Below the pieces are notes generated by a model. The model saw nothing but the letters and a program-made list of their open reading frames with translations. It had not been told where the DNA came from and made no database searches. A program made the position numbers and the translations under genes. A DNA stretch of 64,000 nucleotides, taken from positions 9,510 to 73,509 of the forward strand of contig JAEWFA010000021.1 in NCBI GenBank assembly GCA_023389055.1, given 5' to 3'. Positions within the stretch are counted from its first letter, which is position 1; the number at the start of each line of letters is the position of its first letter. The DNA is from Pseudomonadota bacterium. Lineage in GTDB: Bacteria > Pseudomonadota > Gammaproteobacteria > Burkholderiales > Burkholderiaceae_E. Below, in pieces: positions 54,689 through 64,000 of the stretch.

Positions 54689-55180
54689 TCATCGATGGCG
54701 CCGCACGCGGCGCAGCTCGTCCAGCACGAGCAGCACCGCCCCCACGGTGATCGCACTGTCGGCGACGTTGAATGCGGGCCAGTGGAAACGCTGCCAGTGC
54801 AGCAGCACGAAGTCGACGACATGGCCGCGCGCGACGCGGTCGACGACGTTGCCGATCGCCCCGCCCAGGATCAACGCGAGTGCGAACGCGAACAGGCGCT
54901 GCGAGCCGTGTCGTACCAGCAGCCAGACGATGAAAATCGCCGCCACGGCACCAAGTCCGATGAAGAACCAGCGCTGCCAGCCTGCCGCGTTCGCGAGGAA
55001 ACTGAATGCCGCGCCGCGGTTGTAGACGAGCGTCAGGTCGAAGAAGCCCGGCACGACGGCGAGGCGCTCGCCGTAGGAGAAGGCGCGTTCGATGGCGAAC
55101 TTCGTCGCCTGGTCGAGCGCGACGACGGCCGCGGCGATCCAGAGCCATCTCCCGATCGCTGTCGTGCCGCTTCTCGCCAT
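54689..55180 (-). CDS. lspA: Lipoprotein signal peptidase
   Basis: Aspartyl protease that removes signal peptides of prolipoproteins in the inner membrane. It is 163 aa with four transmembrane helices. Catalytic aspartates lie in [15 protein letters not shown] and [24 protein letters not shown] is conserved. It is 46 nt downstream of ileS, the common ileS-lspA pair. The DUF5666 lipoproteins in this window would be clients. Confidence 0.96.
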   Translation of the reverse strand: MARSGTTAIGRWLWIAAAVVALDQATKFAIERAFSYGERLAVVPGFFDLTLVYNRGAAFSFLANAAGWQRWFFIGLGAVAAIFIVWLLVRHGSQRLFAFALALILGGAIGNVVDRVARGHVVDFVLLHWQRFHWPAFNVADSAITVGAVLLVLDELRRVRRHR

Positions 55181-55226
55181 CGTCGCTCCCGTTGTTCGGC
55201 TGTGCCGGACGAGGGTACCAGCGTCC

Positions 55227-58103
55227 TCACGCGAAGCGACGCACCTCGCCTTGCCCGTACAGGTTCGACACGCAGCGCCCGCAGATCGACGGGTGCGCCG
55301 GATCGACGCCGACGTCGTCGCGGTAGTGCCAGCAACGCTCGCATTTCGTCCCGTCGCTGGCGCGCACGTCGATTGCCTCGTCTTCGGCGGCAGCAACGCG
55401 CACGACCCGCGCGCCCGAGGTGATCCAGACGAAGCGCAGGTCGTCGTCGAGCGAGGCGAGCGCCTCGTACGTCTGGCCCGAGGCGCCGACGTCGACTTCC
55501 GCCTGCAGCGGCGAGCCGATGCCGCCGGCCGTGCGCAGGTCCTCGAGCTTCTTCATGACGTCGGCGCGCACCGCCCGGATTCGCGTCCACTTCGTCACGA
55601 TCGCGACGGTGTCCGCCGCCTCGACGTCGGCCCAGTGCTCCACGCCCTCGAAGCGATGCCAGGTCTGGGTGAAGATCGTCTCGCCTTGTTCGCGATGCAG
55701 CCGCGGCGCGAAGATCGGCCACGCCTCCTCGGCGGTGAACGACAGCACCGGCGCGACGATGCGCAGCAGCGCATTCGTGATGTGGTGCAGCGCCGTCTGC
55801 GCCGAGCGGCGCGCGAGCGAATCGGCGCCCGTGGTGTAGAGCCGGTCCTTCAGCACGTCGAGGTAGAACGCGCCGAGATCCTCCGAGCAGAACGTGTGGA
55901 TGCGCGCGATCGCCGGGTGGAACTCGAAGCGTTCGTAGTCGGCCTCGATCGACTTCTGCCACGCGGAGGTCATCGCGATGGAGTAGCGGTCGATCTCGAG
56001 CAGTTCGTCGGCGGCGACCGCGTCGCGCGCGAGGTCGAAGTCGGAGACGTTGGCGAGCAGGAAGCGCAGCGTGTTGCGGATGCGCCGGTACGCCTCGACG
56101 ACGCGTGCGAGGATCTCCTTCGACAGCGACATCTCGCCCGAGTAGTCGGTGCTGGCCACCCACAACCGCAGGATCTCGGCGCCCAGCGTACCGGCGACTT
56201 CCTGCGGCTCGATGCCGTTGCCGAGCGACTTGCTCATCTTGCGGCCCTGGCCGTCGACGGTGAAGCCGTGCGTGAGCAGCGCCTTGTACGGCGGAACGCC
56301 GTTGAGCATCGACGAGGTGAGCAGCGACGAGTGGAACCAGCCGCGGTGCTGGTCGCTGCCCTCGAGATACATGTCGGCGGGGAAGTGCGATTTCGCCGCG
56401 TGCGAGCCGCGCAGCACCGTCTGGTGCGTGGTGCCCGAATCGAACCAGACGTCGAGCGTGTCGCGGCTCTTCACGTAGTGCTCGGCGTCGTCGCCGAGCA
56501 GCTCGCGCGGGTCGAGCCGCTGCCACGCCTCGATTCCTTCGCGTTGCACCCGCTGTGCGACCGCCTCGAGCAGTTCGAGCGTGCGCGGGTGCAGCTCGCC
56601 CGTCTCCTTGTGCAGGAAGAACGCCATCGGCACGCCCCACTGCCGCTGGCGCGACAGCGTCCAGTCGGGGCGCGTGGCGATCATCGAGTGCAGGCGCGCC
56701 TTGCCCCAAGCGGGATAGAAGCGCGTTGCCTCCACGCCGGCGAGCGCCGATTCGCGCAGCGTCGGTCCGCCGTCGTTCGGGCGAACGTCCATGCCGGCGA
56801 ACCATTGGCTCGACGCGCGGTAGATCACCGGCGTCTTGTGGCGCCAGCAATGCATGTAGCTGTGCGTGTAGTCCCAGGTGTCGAACAGCACGCCGATCTC
56901 GCGCAGGTGTTCGACGATGCGCGGGTTGGCGTCCCAGATCGACATCCCGCCCCAGCGGGGCAGCGACGACGCGTAGGCGCCGTCGCCCTGCACCGGCTGC
57001 AGGATGTCCTCGTCGCGCATGCCGTGCGCCTTGCACGAGAGGAAGTCCTCCACGCCGTAGGCCGGCGCCGAGTGCACGATCCCCGTGCCGGATTCGAGCG
57101 TGACGTAGTCGCCGAGATAGACGGGCGAGAGGCGGTCGGCGAACGGATGGCGAAACGCGATCCGGTCGAGCGCGCGTCCCTTCGTCGTGGCGATCACCTC
57201 GCCGTCGAGCTTCCATGCTTTCAGGCACGGCTCGACGCGCTCGGCGGCGAGCACGAGCAGCGCGGGCGCGCCCTGCCACTGCGCTCGCACCAGCGCGTAG
57301 TCGAAGTCGGGGTGTACGTTCAGCGCCTGGTTCGACGGGATCGTCCACGGCGTCGTCGTCCAGATCACCGCGAAGCCGCGATCGATCGGCAATCGCGGCA
57401 GACCGAAGGCGCGGGACAGGCGCTCGGGCTCGGCGAACGGAAAGCCGACGTCGATCGCCGGGTCGGTCCGGTCACGGTACTCGACTTCGGCTTCGGCGAG
57501 CGCCGAACCGCAGTCGAAGCACCAGTTCACCGGTTTCAGGCCGCGGTAGAGGAAGCCCTTCTCGAAGATGCGCCCCAGCGCGCGCAGCTCGTCGGCCTCG
57601 TTGCCCGGCGCCATCGTCAGATAGGGATCCTTCCAGTCGCCGAGCACGCCCAGGCGGATGAAGTCGCGCTTCTGGCGCACGATCTGCTCGGTGGCGTAGG
57701 CGCGCGACTTCGCCTGCACCTCGTCGGCCGACAGGTGCTTGCCGTAGCGCTTCTCGATCTGGATCTCGATCGGCATGCCGTGGCAGTCCCAGCCCGGCAC
57801 GTAATGCGCGTCGTAGCCGGCCATGTTGCGGCTCTTGACGATGACGTCCTTGAGGATCTTGTTGACCGCGTGTCCGAGGTGGATGTCGCCGTTGGCGTAC
57901 GGCGGACCGTCGTGCAGCACCCATACCGGGCGACCCTTCGACGCGACGCGGATGCGCTCGTAGACGTCGTCGTCCTGCCATTGCTGCGTCCATGCGGGCT
58001 CGCGCTTGGCGAGATCGCCGCGCATCGGAAACCGCGTCTCCGGCATGTTCAGCGTGTCTCGCCAGCCTTTGTCGCGACGCGCAGCGGGTTTTCCTTCGGC
58101 CAT
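55227..58103 (-). CDS. ileS: Isoleucyl-tRNA synthetase
   Basis: Charges tRNA-Ile. It is 958 aa. The class I motif HIGH appears as [14 protein letters not shown] near residue 75, and KMSKS as [11 protein letters not shown]. The editing domain has the conserved [11 protein letters not shown]. The C-terminal zinc cysteines CERCWHY and CGRCVSNLY are present. It is upstream of lspA and downstream of ribF on the same strand. Confidence 0.97.
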   Translation of the reverse strand: MAEGKPAARRDKGWRDTLNMPETRFPMRGDLAKREPAWTQQWQDDDVYERIRVASKGRPVWVLHDGPPYANGDIHLGHAVNKILKDVIVKSRNMAGYDAHYVPGWDCHGMPIEIQIEKRYGKHLSADEVQAKSRAYATEQIVRQKRDFIRLGVLGDWKDPYLTMAPGNEADELRALGRIFEKGFLYRGLKPVNWCFDCGSALAEAEVEYRDRTDPAIDVGFPFAEPERLSRAFGLPRLPIDRGFAVIWTTTPWTIPSNQALNVHPDFDYALVRAQWQGAPALLVLAAERVEPCLKAWKLDGEVIATTKGRALDRIAFRHPFADRLSPVYLGDYVTLESGTGIVHSAPAYGVEDFLSCKAHGMRDEDILQPVQGDGAYASSLPRWGGMSIWDANPRIVEHLREIGVLFDTWDYTHSYMHCWRHKTPVIYRASSQWFAGMDVRPNDGGPTLRESALAGVEATRFYPAWGKARLHSMIATRPDWTLSRQRQWGVPMAFFLHKETGELHPRTLELLEAVAQRVQREGIEAWQRLDPRELLGDDAEHYVKSRDTLDVWFDSGTTHQTVLRGSHAAKSHFPADMYLEGSDQHRGWFHSSLLTSSMLNGVPPYKALLTHGFTVDGQGRKMSKSLGNGIEPQEVAGTLGAEILRLWVASTDYSGEMSLSKEILARVVEAYRRIRNTLRFLLANVSDFDLARDAVAADELLEIDRYSIAMTSAWQKSIEADYERFEFHPAIARIHTFCSEDLGAFYLDVLKDRLYTTGADSLARRSAQTALHHITNALLRIVAPVLSFTAEEAWPIFAPRLHREQGETIFTQTWHRFEGVEHWADVEAADTVAIVTKWTRIRAVRADVMKKLEDLRTAGGIGSPLQAEVDVGASGQTYEALASLDDDLRFVWITSGARVVRVAAAEDEAIDVRASDGTKCERCWHYRDDVGVDPAHPSICGRCVSNLYGQGEVRRFA

Positions 58104-58124
58104 GGGTTCTCCGGGCGGGCGGGA

Positions 58125-59093
58125 TCAGGAAGCGAAGTCGGCGCGCGCGAAATGCGCGCGCGCCTGCCGAGCGTCGAGCGCGATCTGCGCGCGCAACGCG
58201 TCCAGCGAATCGAAGGCGCGTTCGTCGCGCAGCTTCGCGACGAATTCGATGCGCACCAGGCGCCCGTACGCGGGCTCGTCGAAATCGAAAAGATGCGTCT
58301 CGAGCAGCAACTGTCCGTCGCGTTCGACGGCGGGACGCGTACCCAGGCTCGCCACGCCGCTCACCGGCACCTCGCACAGTCCGTGCGCGCGCACGACGAA
58401 CACGCCGTGCACCGCCGGGCGGGCGAAGGGGATGCGCACGTTCAGCGTCGGAAAGCCCAGCGAGCGGCCGAGCTTTCGCCCGTGCAGGACTCGTCCGCAG
58501 ATCGAATAGGGGCGGCCGAGCAGCGCGGCGGCGAGCGAGAAATCGCTGGCAGCGAGCGCGGCTCGCACGGCAGAGCTCGAGACGCGCTCGCCGTCGCGCT
58601 CGATCGTCTCGAGCCGTTCGAGCTCGAAACCCGACGGCTGCGCGAGTCGATGCAACAGCGCGTAATCTCCGGCGCGGCGCGCGCCGAAGCGGAAATCGTC
58701 GCCGATCAGCAGGTAGCGCGTCTGCAGGCTGCGAACGAGGATCTCGTCGACGAAGCGCTCCGCAGGCAGCGACGCGAGCGACGCGTCGAAGCGGGCGACG
58801 CAGACCCGATCGACGCCGCAGTCGGCCAGCGCCGCGATCTTGTCGCGCAGCGTGCTGATGCGCGTCGGTGCGCTCGCATCGGGATGGCCGGCGGCGATGG
58901 CACGCGAAGCGAAATATTCGCGCGGATGCGGCTCGAAGGTGAGCACGCAGACGGGCAGCCGACGCGCGCGCGCTTTCTCGCGCAGCATCGCGATCACTGC
59001 CTGGTGGCCTACGTGCATGCCGTCGAAGTTGCCGATGGTGAGCGCGCACGGGCGGCGCCTTTCGGGCGGCGGCTGGCGGCGGAAGATGTCCAT
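58125..59093 (-). CDS. ribF: Bifunctional riboflavin kinase/FMN adenylyltransferase
   Basis: Makes FMN and FAD from riboflavin. It is 322 aa. The adenylyltransferase half has IGNFDGMHVGHQAVI and FEPHPREYF; the kinase half has GRVLHGRKLGRSLGFPTLNV. The ATG at 59093 gives the usual start (MDIFRRQP). A TTG at 59129 would start nearly at the promoter -10 region (TATAAT at 59138-59143), so it was not chosen. It is divergent from purN. FAD made here serves fccB among others. Confidence 0.93.
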   Translation of the reverse strand: MDIFRRQPPPERRRPCALTIGNFDGMHVGHQAVIAMLREKARARRLPVCVLTFEPHPREYFASRAIAAGHPDASAPTRISTLRDKIAALADCGVDRVCVARFDASLASLPAERFVDEILVRSLQTRYLLIGDDFRFGARRAGDYALLHRLAQPSGFELERLETIERDGERVSSSAVRAALAASDFSLAAALLGRPYSICGRVLHGRKLGRSLGFPTLNVRIPFARPAVHGVFVVRAHGLCEVPVSGVASLGTRPAVERDGQLLLETHLFDFDEPAYGRLVRIEFVAKLRDERAFDSLDALRAQIALDARQARAHFARADFAS

Positions 59094-59137
59094 CGGGAGG
59101 GGCGGCTGCGGCAGGCTGTGGCGCGGCAAAACCTTGA

Positions 59138-59143
59138 ATTATA
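59138..59143 (-). promoter_or_regulatory. Candidate -10 of the ribF-ileS-lspA promoter
   Basis: A perfect TATAAT on the minus strand, 45 bases before the ribF ATG at 59093. No convincing -35 hexamer was found; the start of transcription would be near 59131. Confidence 0.4.
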
Positions 59144-59184
59144 AGGCGCCTCGGCCACGTTTCCCGCGATGATAAGCTTGCCCG

Positions 59185-59826
59185 ATGAAGAGGATCGTCG
59201 TGTTGATCTCCGGGCGCGGCTCGAACATGACGGCAATCGCGCAGGCGCTGCGCGACGAGCGCTGGCCCGCGCGCATCGCCTGCGTCATCGCCGACCGCCC
59301 CGGTGCGGCCGGTCTCGCGCTTGCGCAGGAGCACGGCATCGACACCGACGTCGTCGATTTCCGCGCCTTCGGTACGCGCGCCGACTTCGAGGTCGCGCTG
59401 ATGGGCGCCATCGATCGATATGCACCCGACCTCGTCGTGCTCGCCGGTTTCATGCGCATACTCGGCGATGCCTTCGTCGAACGCCATGCGCAACGGCTGA
59501 TGAACATCCATCCGTCGCTGTTGCCGGCCTTCCCGGGGCTGGCCACGCATCGTCGGGCGCTCGAGGCGGGCGTCGCGGTGCACGGCGCCACCGTCCACCT
59601 GGTCGGGCGCGAGCTCGACATGGGGCCGATCGTCGCGCAGGCCGCGCTCGCCGTGCGCCCCGACGACGACGAGGCGCGCCTGGCCTCGCGCGTGCTCGCG
59701 CTCGAGCACCGGCTGTATCCGACGGCGGTGCGATGGTTCGTCGAGGGGCGGCTGTCGCTGCACGGCGAGCGCGTCGTGCTGCGCGAGCCCCGGCCGGGCG
59801 AAACGCGCTGCCTCTGGGGCGGCTGA
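59185..59826 (+). CDS. purN: Phosphoribosylglycinamide formyltransferase
   Basis: Third step of purine synthesis, using 10-formyltetrahydrofolate. It is 213 aa. LISGRGSNMTAI, the folate-binding MNIHPSLLPAFPGLATH with catalytic Asn/His, and the Asp in ELDMGPIVAQAA are intact. Its TGA overlaps the ATG of the next gene by 1 nt. Confidence 0.96.
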   Translation: MKRIVVLISGRGSNMTAIAQALRDERWPARIACVIADRPGAAGLALAQEHGIDTDVVDFRAFGTRADFEVALMGAIDRYAPDLVVLAGFMRILGDAFVERHAQRLMNIHPSLLPAFPGLATHRRALEAGVAVHGATVHLVGRELDMGPIVAQAALAVRPDDDEARLASRVLALEHRLYPTAVRWFVEGRLSLHGERVVLREPRPGETRCLWGG

Positions 59827-61100
59827 TGCGCTTCGGCGCAATGCGCCGACAGGCACTGGCGCAGGTGATCGGCAGCGTCGATCGTCCCGCCGACGTCGTG
59901 CTGCGGGCGTTCTTTCGCGCGCACCCGGCGCTCGGCAGGCGCGATCGGGCGCGGATCGCCGAGACGGTGTTCGACGTGCTGCGCCAACGGCGTCTGTACG
60001 AGCGACTCGCCGGCGACGAGGGTGCCGGCAAAGGCGCTGCCGCGCCGCTCGACGCTGCGGAGTCGATTCCATCCGCTGCGGTCGAAGATTCCGCGCTCGA
60101 TGCCCTTCTTGCGCTCGCCGATGCGCAGCTGCAAGGGCGCCTGGAGGTTCCGCCGGGATTGCCGTTCGCCGTGCGCTTCAGCCTTCCCGACTGGCTCGCG
60201 AATGCGCTGCTCTCGCAGTTCGAGCCGAACGAAGCCGAGGCGCTCGCCGCGGCGCTGCTCGAACCGGCGCCGCTCGATCTTCGCGCCAACGTGCTGAAGG
60301 CCGACCGCCCAGCCGTACGCCGCGAGCTCGCCGAAATGGGCATCGAGACGCGCGAGCTGCCGCACAGCCCGCATGCGCTCCGGGCCAGCGGCAAGCCCGC
60401 GCTCGAGCGCACTGCCGGCTATCTGGCCGGGCGCTTCGAGGTGCAGGACGTCGGCAGCCAGTTGCTGGCGATGCTCGCCGCGCCGCGGCGCGGGCAGACG
60501 GTGATCGACCTGTGCGCGGGCGCCGGCGGGAAGACGCTGGCGATGGCCGCGGCAATGCGCTCCACCGGGCGCATCTACGCCTGCGACGTGTCGACGAAAC
60601 GATTGCAGCGGATGCGCCAGAGGATCGCCCGCAGCGGTGCCGACAACGTGTACCCGATCGTCATCTCCGGAGAGCGCGACGCGCGACTCGAGCGGTTGCG
60701 CGGGCGCGCTGACGTCGTGCTGGTCGACGCGCCGTGCACCGGGCTCGGCACCCTGCGCCGCGCGCCCGACCTGAAATGGCGCATCGGACCGTTCGAGCGC
60801 GACGGCTTCGTCGAGCAGCAGCGCGCGTTGCTCGATGCCGCCGCCGGCCTCGTGCGCGGCGGCGGCTATCTCGTCTACGCGACCTGCAGCCTGCTCGCGG
60901 CCGAGAACGACGAGCAGCGCGGCGCATTCGAGGCGAGGCATCGCGAATGGGTGCGCTGCGACCCGCGGGCGGTGCTCGAGGGGCAGGGTGCGCGACTGCA
61001 CGAGCGATCGACCGCCGATGACTCGCTGCGGCTGCTTCCGCACCGCGACGAATGCGACGGCTTCTTCGCGGTGCGTTGGCGGCGCGAGAGCGAAGGTTAG
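59826..61100 (+). CDS. RsmB/NOP2-family RNA m5C methyltransferase
   Basis: A 424-aa SAM-dependent RNA cytosine-5 methyltransferase. The SAM-binding [19 protein letters not shown], the catalytic cysteines in [12 protein letters not shown] and ATCSLLA, and the RsmB-like N-terminal segment (residues 1-70) are seen. The usual rsmB locus is near def-fmt; here the gene is coupled to purN (TGATG). RsmB itself or a paralogue (YebU/RsmF-like) cannot be told apart with certainty. Confidence 0.85.
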   Translation: MRFGAMRRQALAQVIGSVDRPADVVLRAFFRAHPALGRRDRARIAETVFDVLRQRRLYERLAGDEGAGKGAAAPLDAAESIPSAAVEDSALDALLALADAQLQGRLEVPPGLPFAVRFSLPDWLANALLSQFEPNEAEALAAALLEPAPLDLRANVLKADRPAVRRELAEMGIETRELPHSPHALRASGKPALERTAGYLAGRFEVQDVGSQLLAMLAAPRRGQTVIDLCAGAGGKTLAMAAAMRSTGRIYACDVSTKRLQRMRQRIARSGADNVYPIVISGERDARLERLRGRADVVLVDAPCTGLGTLRRAPDLKWRIGPFERDGFVEQQRALLDAAAGLVRGGGYLVYATCSLLAAENDEQRGAFEARHREWVRCDPRAVLEGQGARLHERSTADDSLRLLPHRDECDGFFAVRWRRESEG

Positions 61101-61113
61101 AATCGACCCATAC

Positions 61114-61140
61114 TCACGAAGCCCACGAAGCCCACGAAGC
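61114..61140 (+). repeat. Three 9-bp tandem repeats before panB
   Basis: CACGAAGCC is repeated at 61114-61122 and 61123-61131, with one change at 61132-61140. It lies just upstream of the panB ATG and occupies the place of a ribosome binding site, with no good Shine-Dalgarno elsewhere. Confidence 0.85.
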
Positions 61141-61150
61141 GAGCCCGCGC

Positions 61151-61987
61151 ATGAGTTCCCAAGCCGCGCCTGCGGCGCCAGCCGATACCCTCCGCACTGC
61201 CATCACGCAGCCGCGGATGGCCGAGATGCGCGCACGCGGCGAACCGATCGCGATGCTCACCTGCTACGACGCCAGCTTCGCTGCGCTGCTCGACTCGGTG
61301 GGCATCGACAGCGTGCTCGTCGGCGACTCGCTCGGCATGGTCGTGCAGGGGCATTCGTCGACGCTTCCGGTAACGCTCGACGACGTCGCCTATCACGTGC
61401 GCTGCGTCGCGCGCGCCACGCGCTACGCGTGGCTCGTCGCCGACATGCCGTTCGGCACCTATCAGGCGAGCCCCGAGTCGGCGCTCGCCAATGCCGTCGT
61501 GTTGATGCGCGCCGGCGCGCAGATGGTCAAGATCGAAGGCGGCGCCTGGCTCGCGCCCACGGTGGAGTCGTTCGCGCGCGCCGGCATTCCGGTGTGCGCG
61601 CATCTGGGGCTCACCCCGCAGTCGGTGCACGTGCTGGGCGGTTATCGTGTCCAGGCACGCGATGCGCAGGCGGCCGACCGACTCGTCGCCGACGCGCTCG
61701 CGCTCGAGAGTGCGGGCGCGACGATGCTGGTGCTCGAGATGGTGCCCGCTGCACTGGCCGAGACGCTCACGCAGCGCCTGTCGATTCCCACCATCGGCAT
61801 CGGCGCCGGTGCGGGCTGCTCCGGGCAGGTGCTCGTGCTGCACGACATGCTCGACGTCTACCCCGGGCGCCGCCCCCGCTTCGTGCGCAACTTCATGGCC
61901 GGAGCCGCGAGCGTGCGCGAGGCCGTCGAGCGGTATCGCGACGCGGTGAAATCGCGCGCGTTCCCCGCCGCCGAGCATTCGTTCTAG
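61151..61987 (+). CDS. panB: Ketopantoate hydroxymethyltransferase
   Basis: First step of pantothenate synthesis. It is 278 aa. [25 protein letters not shown], the metal-binding residues near VADMPFGTY, and [12 protein letters not shown] are all as expected. The ATG at 61151 was chosen over an upstream in-frame start at 61052 that would read through the 9-bp repeat. Together with coaBC in this window it serves CoA synthesis. No panC is nearby. Confidence 0.95.
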   Translation: MSSQAAPAAPADTLRTAITQPRMAEMRARGEPIAMLTCYDASFAALLDSVGIDSVLVGDSLGMVVQGHSSTLPVTLDDVAYHVRCVARATRYAWLVADMPFGTYQASPESALANAVVLMRAGAQMVKIEGGAWLAPTVESFARAGIPVCAHLGLTPQSVHVLGGYRVQARDAQAADRLVADALALESAGATMLVLEMVPAALAETLTQRLSIPTIGIGAGAGCSGQVLVLHDMLDVYPGRRPRFVRNFMAGAASVREAVERYRDAVKSRAFPAAEHSF

Positions 61988-61996
61988 GAAGGGGCG

Positions 61997-62770
61997 ATGG
62001 CCGAGCCTTCGGTGCGCGAGATCGCGATCGTCACCGGTTCCTCTCGCGGGCTCGGGGCGGCGATCGCCGAGCGCTTGCTGGCGCCGCATCGCCGGCTCGT
62101 CTGCGTCGCGCGCACGGGCAACGACTGGCTCGTTGCCCGTGCGCGCTCGATCGGCGCGCCGATCGATTACCTGCGCTGCGACCTCGCCGATGCCCAGGCT
62201 GCCGACGCGCTGGCCGGATCGCTCGCCCGTCTGCTGCGCGAGCACCGTGACGCGCAGCGTTTCGTGCTCGTCAACAACGCCGGCGTCGTCGAACCGATCG
62301 GCCCCGTGGAGTCGCTGCGCACCGACGCGCTCGTGGCGCTGCTTCAGGTGAACCTCGCATCGCTGATGCGGCTGACGGCGGCATTCCTGGAAACCACCGA
62401 CGAAATGCGCGGCGAGCGGCGAATCCTGAGCGTGTCCTCCGGAGCGGCGCGTCATCCGATCGCCGGATGGTCCGCCTACTGCGTGTCCAAGGCGGCCGTC
62501 GACATGTTCACGCGCTGCATCCTCGACGAGCAGTCGCGCCGGGTGAATCCGGCGCGCGCCTGTGCGCTGGCACCCGGCGTGCTGGACACGCAGATGCAGT
62601 CGACGATTCGCGCCGCCGATTTTCCTTCGATCGATCGCTTCCGGCAGTTGAAGTCGCAGGGGGCACTGATCGCGCCCGACGACGCGGCCGCGCGCATCGT
62701 CGCATACCTCGGGCGCGACGACTTCGGGGCGCGCCCGATCGACGATCTGCGAGAGTACGCGGCCGGCTGA
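61997..62770 (+). CDS. SDR-family reductase, sepiapterin/benzil reductase-like
   Basis: A 257-aa short-chain dehydrogenase. TGSSRGLGAAIAERL is the cofactor motif; NNAGVVEPIG, Ser in SVSSGAARH and the catalytic YCVSK are present. The overall shape resembles the sepiapterin reductase and YueD/benzil reductase subgroup, with NADPH preference suggested by the Arg near residue 38. It follows panB by 9 nt and may be cotranscribed. The substrate is unknown. Confidence 0.82.
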   Translation: MAEPSVREIAIVTGSSRGLGAAIAERLLAPHRRLVCVARTGNDWLVARARSIGAPIDYLRCDLADAQAADALAGSLARLLREHRDAQRFVLVNNAGVVEPIGPVESLRTDALVALLQVNLASLMRLTAAFLETTDEMRGERRILSVSSGAARHPIAGWSAYCVSKAAVDMFTRCILDEQSRRVNPARACALAPGVLDTQMQSTIRAADFPSIDRFRQLKSQGALIAPDDAAARIVAYLGRDDFGARPIDDLREYAAG

Positions 62771-62861
62771 CCGTGGAGCGGGCGCGCCGCCACTTCGTTG
62801 CGCGCGCCGATCTCCCGGACCCGGGAAGGTAGAAGGCGCCCGGTCACGCCGAAAAGCAGAA

Positions 62862-62911
62862 CGGCGCCGCGTGCGGCGCCGTTCGAGCGCTCGGCGCCGC
62901 GTGCGGCGCCG
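62862..62911. terminator. Two identical 20-bp hairpins after rpmG
   Basis: CGGCGCCGCGTGCGGCGCCG is present at 62862-62881 and again at 62892-62911. Each half forms a 9-bp stem. They lie between the convergent SDR and rpmG genes and are a likely tandem bidirectional terminator. Confidence 0.65.
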
Positions 62912-62934
62912 ATCTTCCCCGCTTGTTCTTCCGG

Positions 62935-63090
62935 TTACTTGATCTTCGTTTCCTTGTACGGCACGTGCTTGCGAGCGACGGGATCGAACTTCTTGATCTC
63001 CATCTTCTCTGGCATGGTCCGCTTGTTCTTCGTCGTCGTGTAGAAATGGCCGGTGCCGGCCGTCGACTCGAGCTTGATCTTGTCACGCAT
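62935..63090 (-). CDS. rpmG: 50S ribosomal protein L33
   Basis: A 51-aa ribosomal protein. The ATG at 63090 begins [20 protein letters not shown], followed by [17 protein letters not shown] and ending KETKIK. The zinc cysteines are absent, as in the C-minus paralogue. It is 31 nt downstream of rpmB on the same strand, the standard pair. Confidence 0.96.
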   Translation of the reverse strand: MRDKIKLESTAGTGHFYTTTKNKRTMPEKMEIKKFDPVARKHVPYKETKIK

Positions 63091-63121
63091 CGGGTAGTCC
63101 TCCGATTCGATGTGCCGTGGC

Positions 63122-63355
63122 TCAGGCTTCGCCGCGCGCGCGCAGGTCGGCCAGCACGACGTCGATGCCTTTCTTGTCGATGAGGCGCAGCGCCGCGTTG
63201 CTCACGCGCAGCCGGATCCAGCGGTTCTCGCTCTCGACCCAGAAGCGGCGGCTCTGCAGGTTCGGCAGGAAGCGTCGCTTCGTCTTGTTGTTCGCGTGCG
63301 AGACATTGTTGCCGACCATCGGCGCCTTGCCGGTGATTTGACAGATTCGGGACAT
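63122..63355 (-). CDS. rpmB: 50S ribosomal protein L28
   Basis: A 77-aa ribosomal protein. [20 protein letters not shown], then [19 protein letters not shown] and a C-terminal ending [14 protein letters not shown]. The start at 63355 is the usual one. It precedes rpmG and follows radC, the common radC-rpmB-rpmG order. Confidence 0.97.
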   Translation of the reverse strand: MSRICQITGKAPMVGNNVSHANNKTKRRFLPNLQSRRFWVESENRWIRLRVSNAALRLIDKKGIDVVLADLRARGEA

Positions 63356-63464
63356 GACGGGTGACCGGTAGAACGCAGCAAAGCCGGCGATTATAGCAGA
63401 GACGATGGGTTGGAAAAAGGCCCGGCGCCCGGCCAGCCCCGGGAAGCGTTGCCGACGTCCCGGC

Positions 63465-64000
63465 TCACAGGATCCCCGCCTCCGCAAACGAGAAGCACCG
63501 ATCCGCCCCGACGATCAGGTGATCGAGCACCGGGATGTCGAGTTGCCCCAGCGCCGACTTCAGCGAGGCGGTGAGCAGCCGATCGGCCGCGCTGGGTTCC
63601 GCGACCCCCGACGGGTGGTTGTGCGCGACGATGACGCCGGCGCTGTTCAGCTCGAGCGCACGGCGCAGCACCTCGCGCGGATAGACCGAGGTCTGCGTGA
63701 GCGTGCCGCGGAACAGCTCCTCGGCGGCGATCAGTCGGTTCTGGCTGTCGAGGAACAGCCCGGCGAAGACCTCTACCTCGCGGTCGCGCAGCCACGCCGA
63801 CAGGAACGATCGAACCGAGCCGGGCGAAGCGAGCGCGTCGCGTTCGCGCAGCGCCGCGCGCAGGTTGCGCCGCCCCAGCTCGAGCGCCGCCTGCAGCGTT
63901 GCCCAGCTCGCCGGCCCCAGCGCCGCGTCGTCCATCGCGCTTGCACCCGGCGACGCCAGTAGCCGGCGCAGCCCGCCGAAGCGGGCGAGCAGGTCGGCGC
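63465..64000 (-). CDS. radC: RadC-family JAB1/MPN metalloprotein (5' end cut by the window)
   Basis: The C-terminal 178 residues of RadC. The JAMM metal motif is seen in [11 protein letters not shown] followed by [19 protein letters not shown], and [19 protein letters not shown] ends the protein. The helix-hairpin-helix part upstream ([14 protein letters not shown]) is only partly visible and the start is outside the window. Despite the name, a role in DNA repair is not established. Confidence 0.93.
   Translation of the reverse strand, partial: ADLLARFGGLRRLLASPGASAMDDAALGPASWATLQAALELGRRNLRAALRERDALASPGSVRSFLSAWLRDREVEVFAGLFLDSQNRLIAAEELFRGTLTQTSVYPREVLRRALELNSAGVIVAHNHPSGVAEPSAADRLLTASLKSALGQLDIPVLDHLIVGADRCFSFAEAGIL

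Noticed and set aside
55092..59144. A 1350-codon open frame on plus
   Set aside because: It lies antisense to lspA, ileS and ribF, which have full motif sets. The frame has no recognisable domain.
61052..61150. An N-terminal extension of panB through the 9-bp repeat
   Set aside because: The extension lies within the 3' part of the preceding methyltransferase gene and encodes a repeat (HEAHEAHEA) not found in PanB.

Overview
This window comes from a high-GC chromosome that reads as a betaproteobacterium, most likely Burkholderiales or a close relative. The evidence is the gene order argD-argF-argG, the order exbB-exbD-lpxK-Trm112-like-kdsB-adk, ribF-ileS-lspA near coaBC-dut, rpmG-rpmB-radC, and an arginine-type EF-P next to its rhamnosyltransferase EarP. 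The metabolic content suggests a facultative chemolithoautotroph. There is a complete red-type Calvin-Benson-Bassham operon (cbbLSXFP) with a divergent CbbR, and a flavocytochrome c sulfide dehydrogenase (fccAB) behind a tetraheme NapC/NirT-type cytochrome. No tRNA, rRNA or CRISPR array was seen. The long ORFs antisense to recognised genes are GC-driven shadows and were left out.

Layout. 1-5.8 kb (minus): uup (cut by the window edge), argG, argF, argD, with a 66-residue acidic protein on plus between argF and argG. 6.1-18.3 kb: a response regulator, efp-earP-KTSC, gamma-glutamyltransferase, an amidase converging on a DsrE-like protein, an AraC regulator, an SDR dehydrogenase, a SirB1-like protein, a membrane pyrophosphatase (hppA) and adk. 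18.6-21.8 kb (minus): the envelope operon exbB-exbD-lpxK-Trm112-like-kdsB. 22.2-26.5 kb: xseA, sodB, a GlsB/YeaQ-like membrane protein, a DUF192 protein and icd.

26.5-33 kb is an accessory stretch. It holds a decayed PIN-toxin (VapC-like) fragment, a PEP-CTERM-like protein in lower-GC DNA, two fused IS91-family transposase remnants, an alpha/beta hydrolase with a coupled membrane protein, an SRPBCC protein, a cupin, an ECF41-type sigma factor, a truncated MarR gene and an orphan gene fragment. 33-37 kb is a four-gene minus-strand operon: two paralogous DUF5666 repeat lipoproteins flanking a DUF6502 protein, then an HpcH/HpaI aldolase. This is the best candidate here for an undescribed system.

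37.1-43.1 kb is the cbbR/cbbLSXFP module. RuBisCO large and small subunits, the activase CbbX, fructose bisphosphatase and phosphoribulokinase are packed with ATGA overlaps behind a control region with two inverted repeats. 43.2-46.9 kb: a conserved hypothetical protein, a cold-shock protein and clpS-clpA; clpS may be leaderless. 47.0-49.8 kb: the sulfide-oxidation cluster, starting with a possible leader peptide and closed by a 29-bp hairpin. 49.9-51.3 kb: dsbB and transaldolase. 51.3-64 kb: a flavodoxin-like protein, dut, coaBC, an MscS-type channel, lspA, ileS and ribF (minus); purN, an RsmB-like methyltransferase, panB and an SDR (plus); and rpmG, rpmB and radC (minus, radC cut by the window edge).
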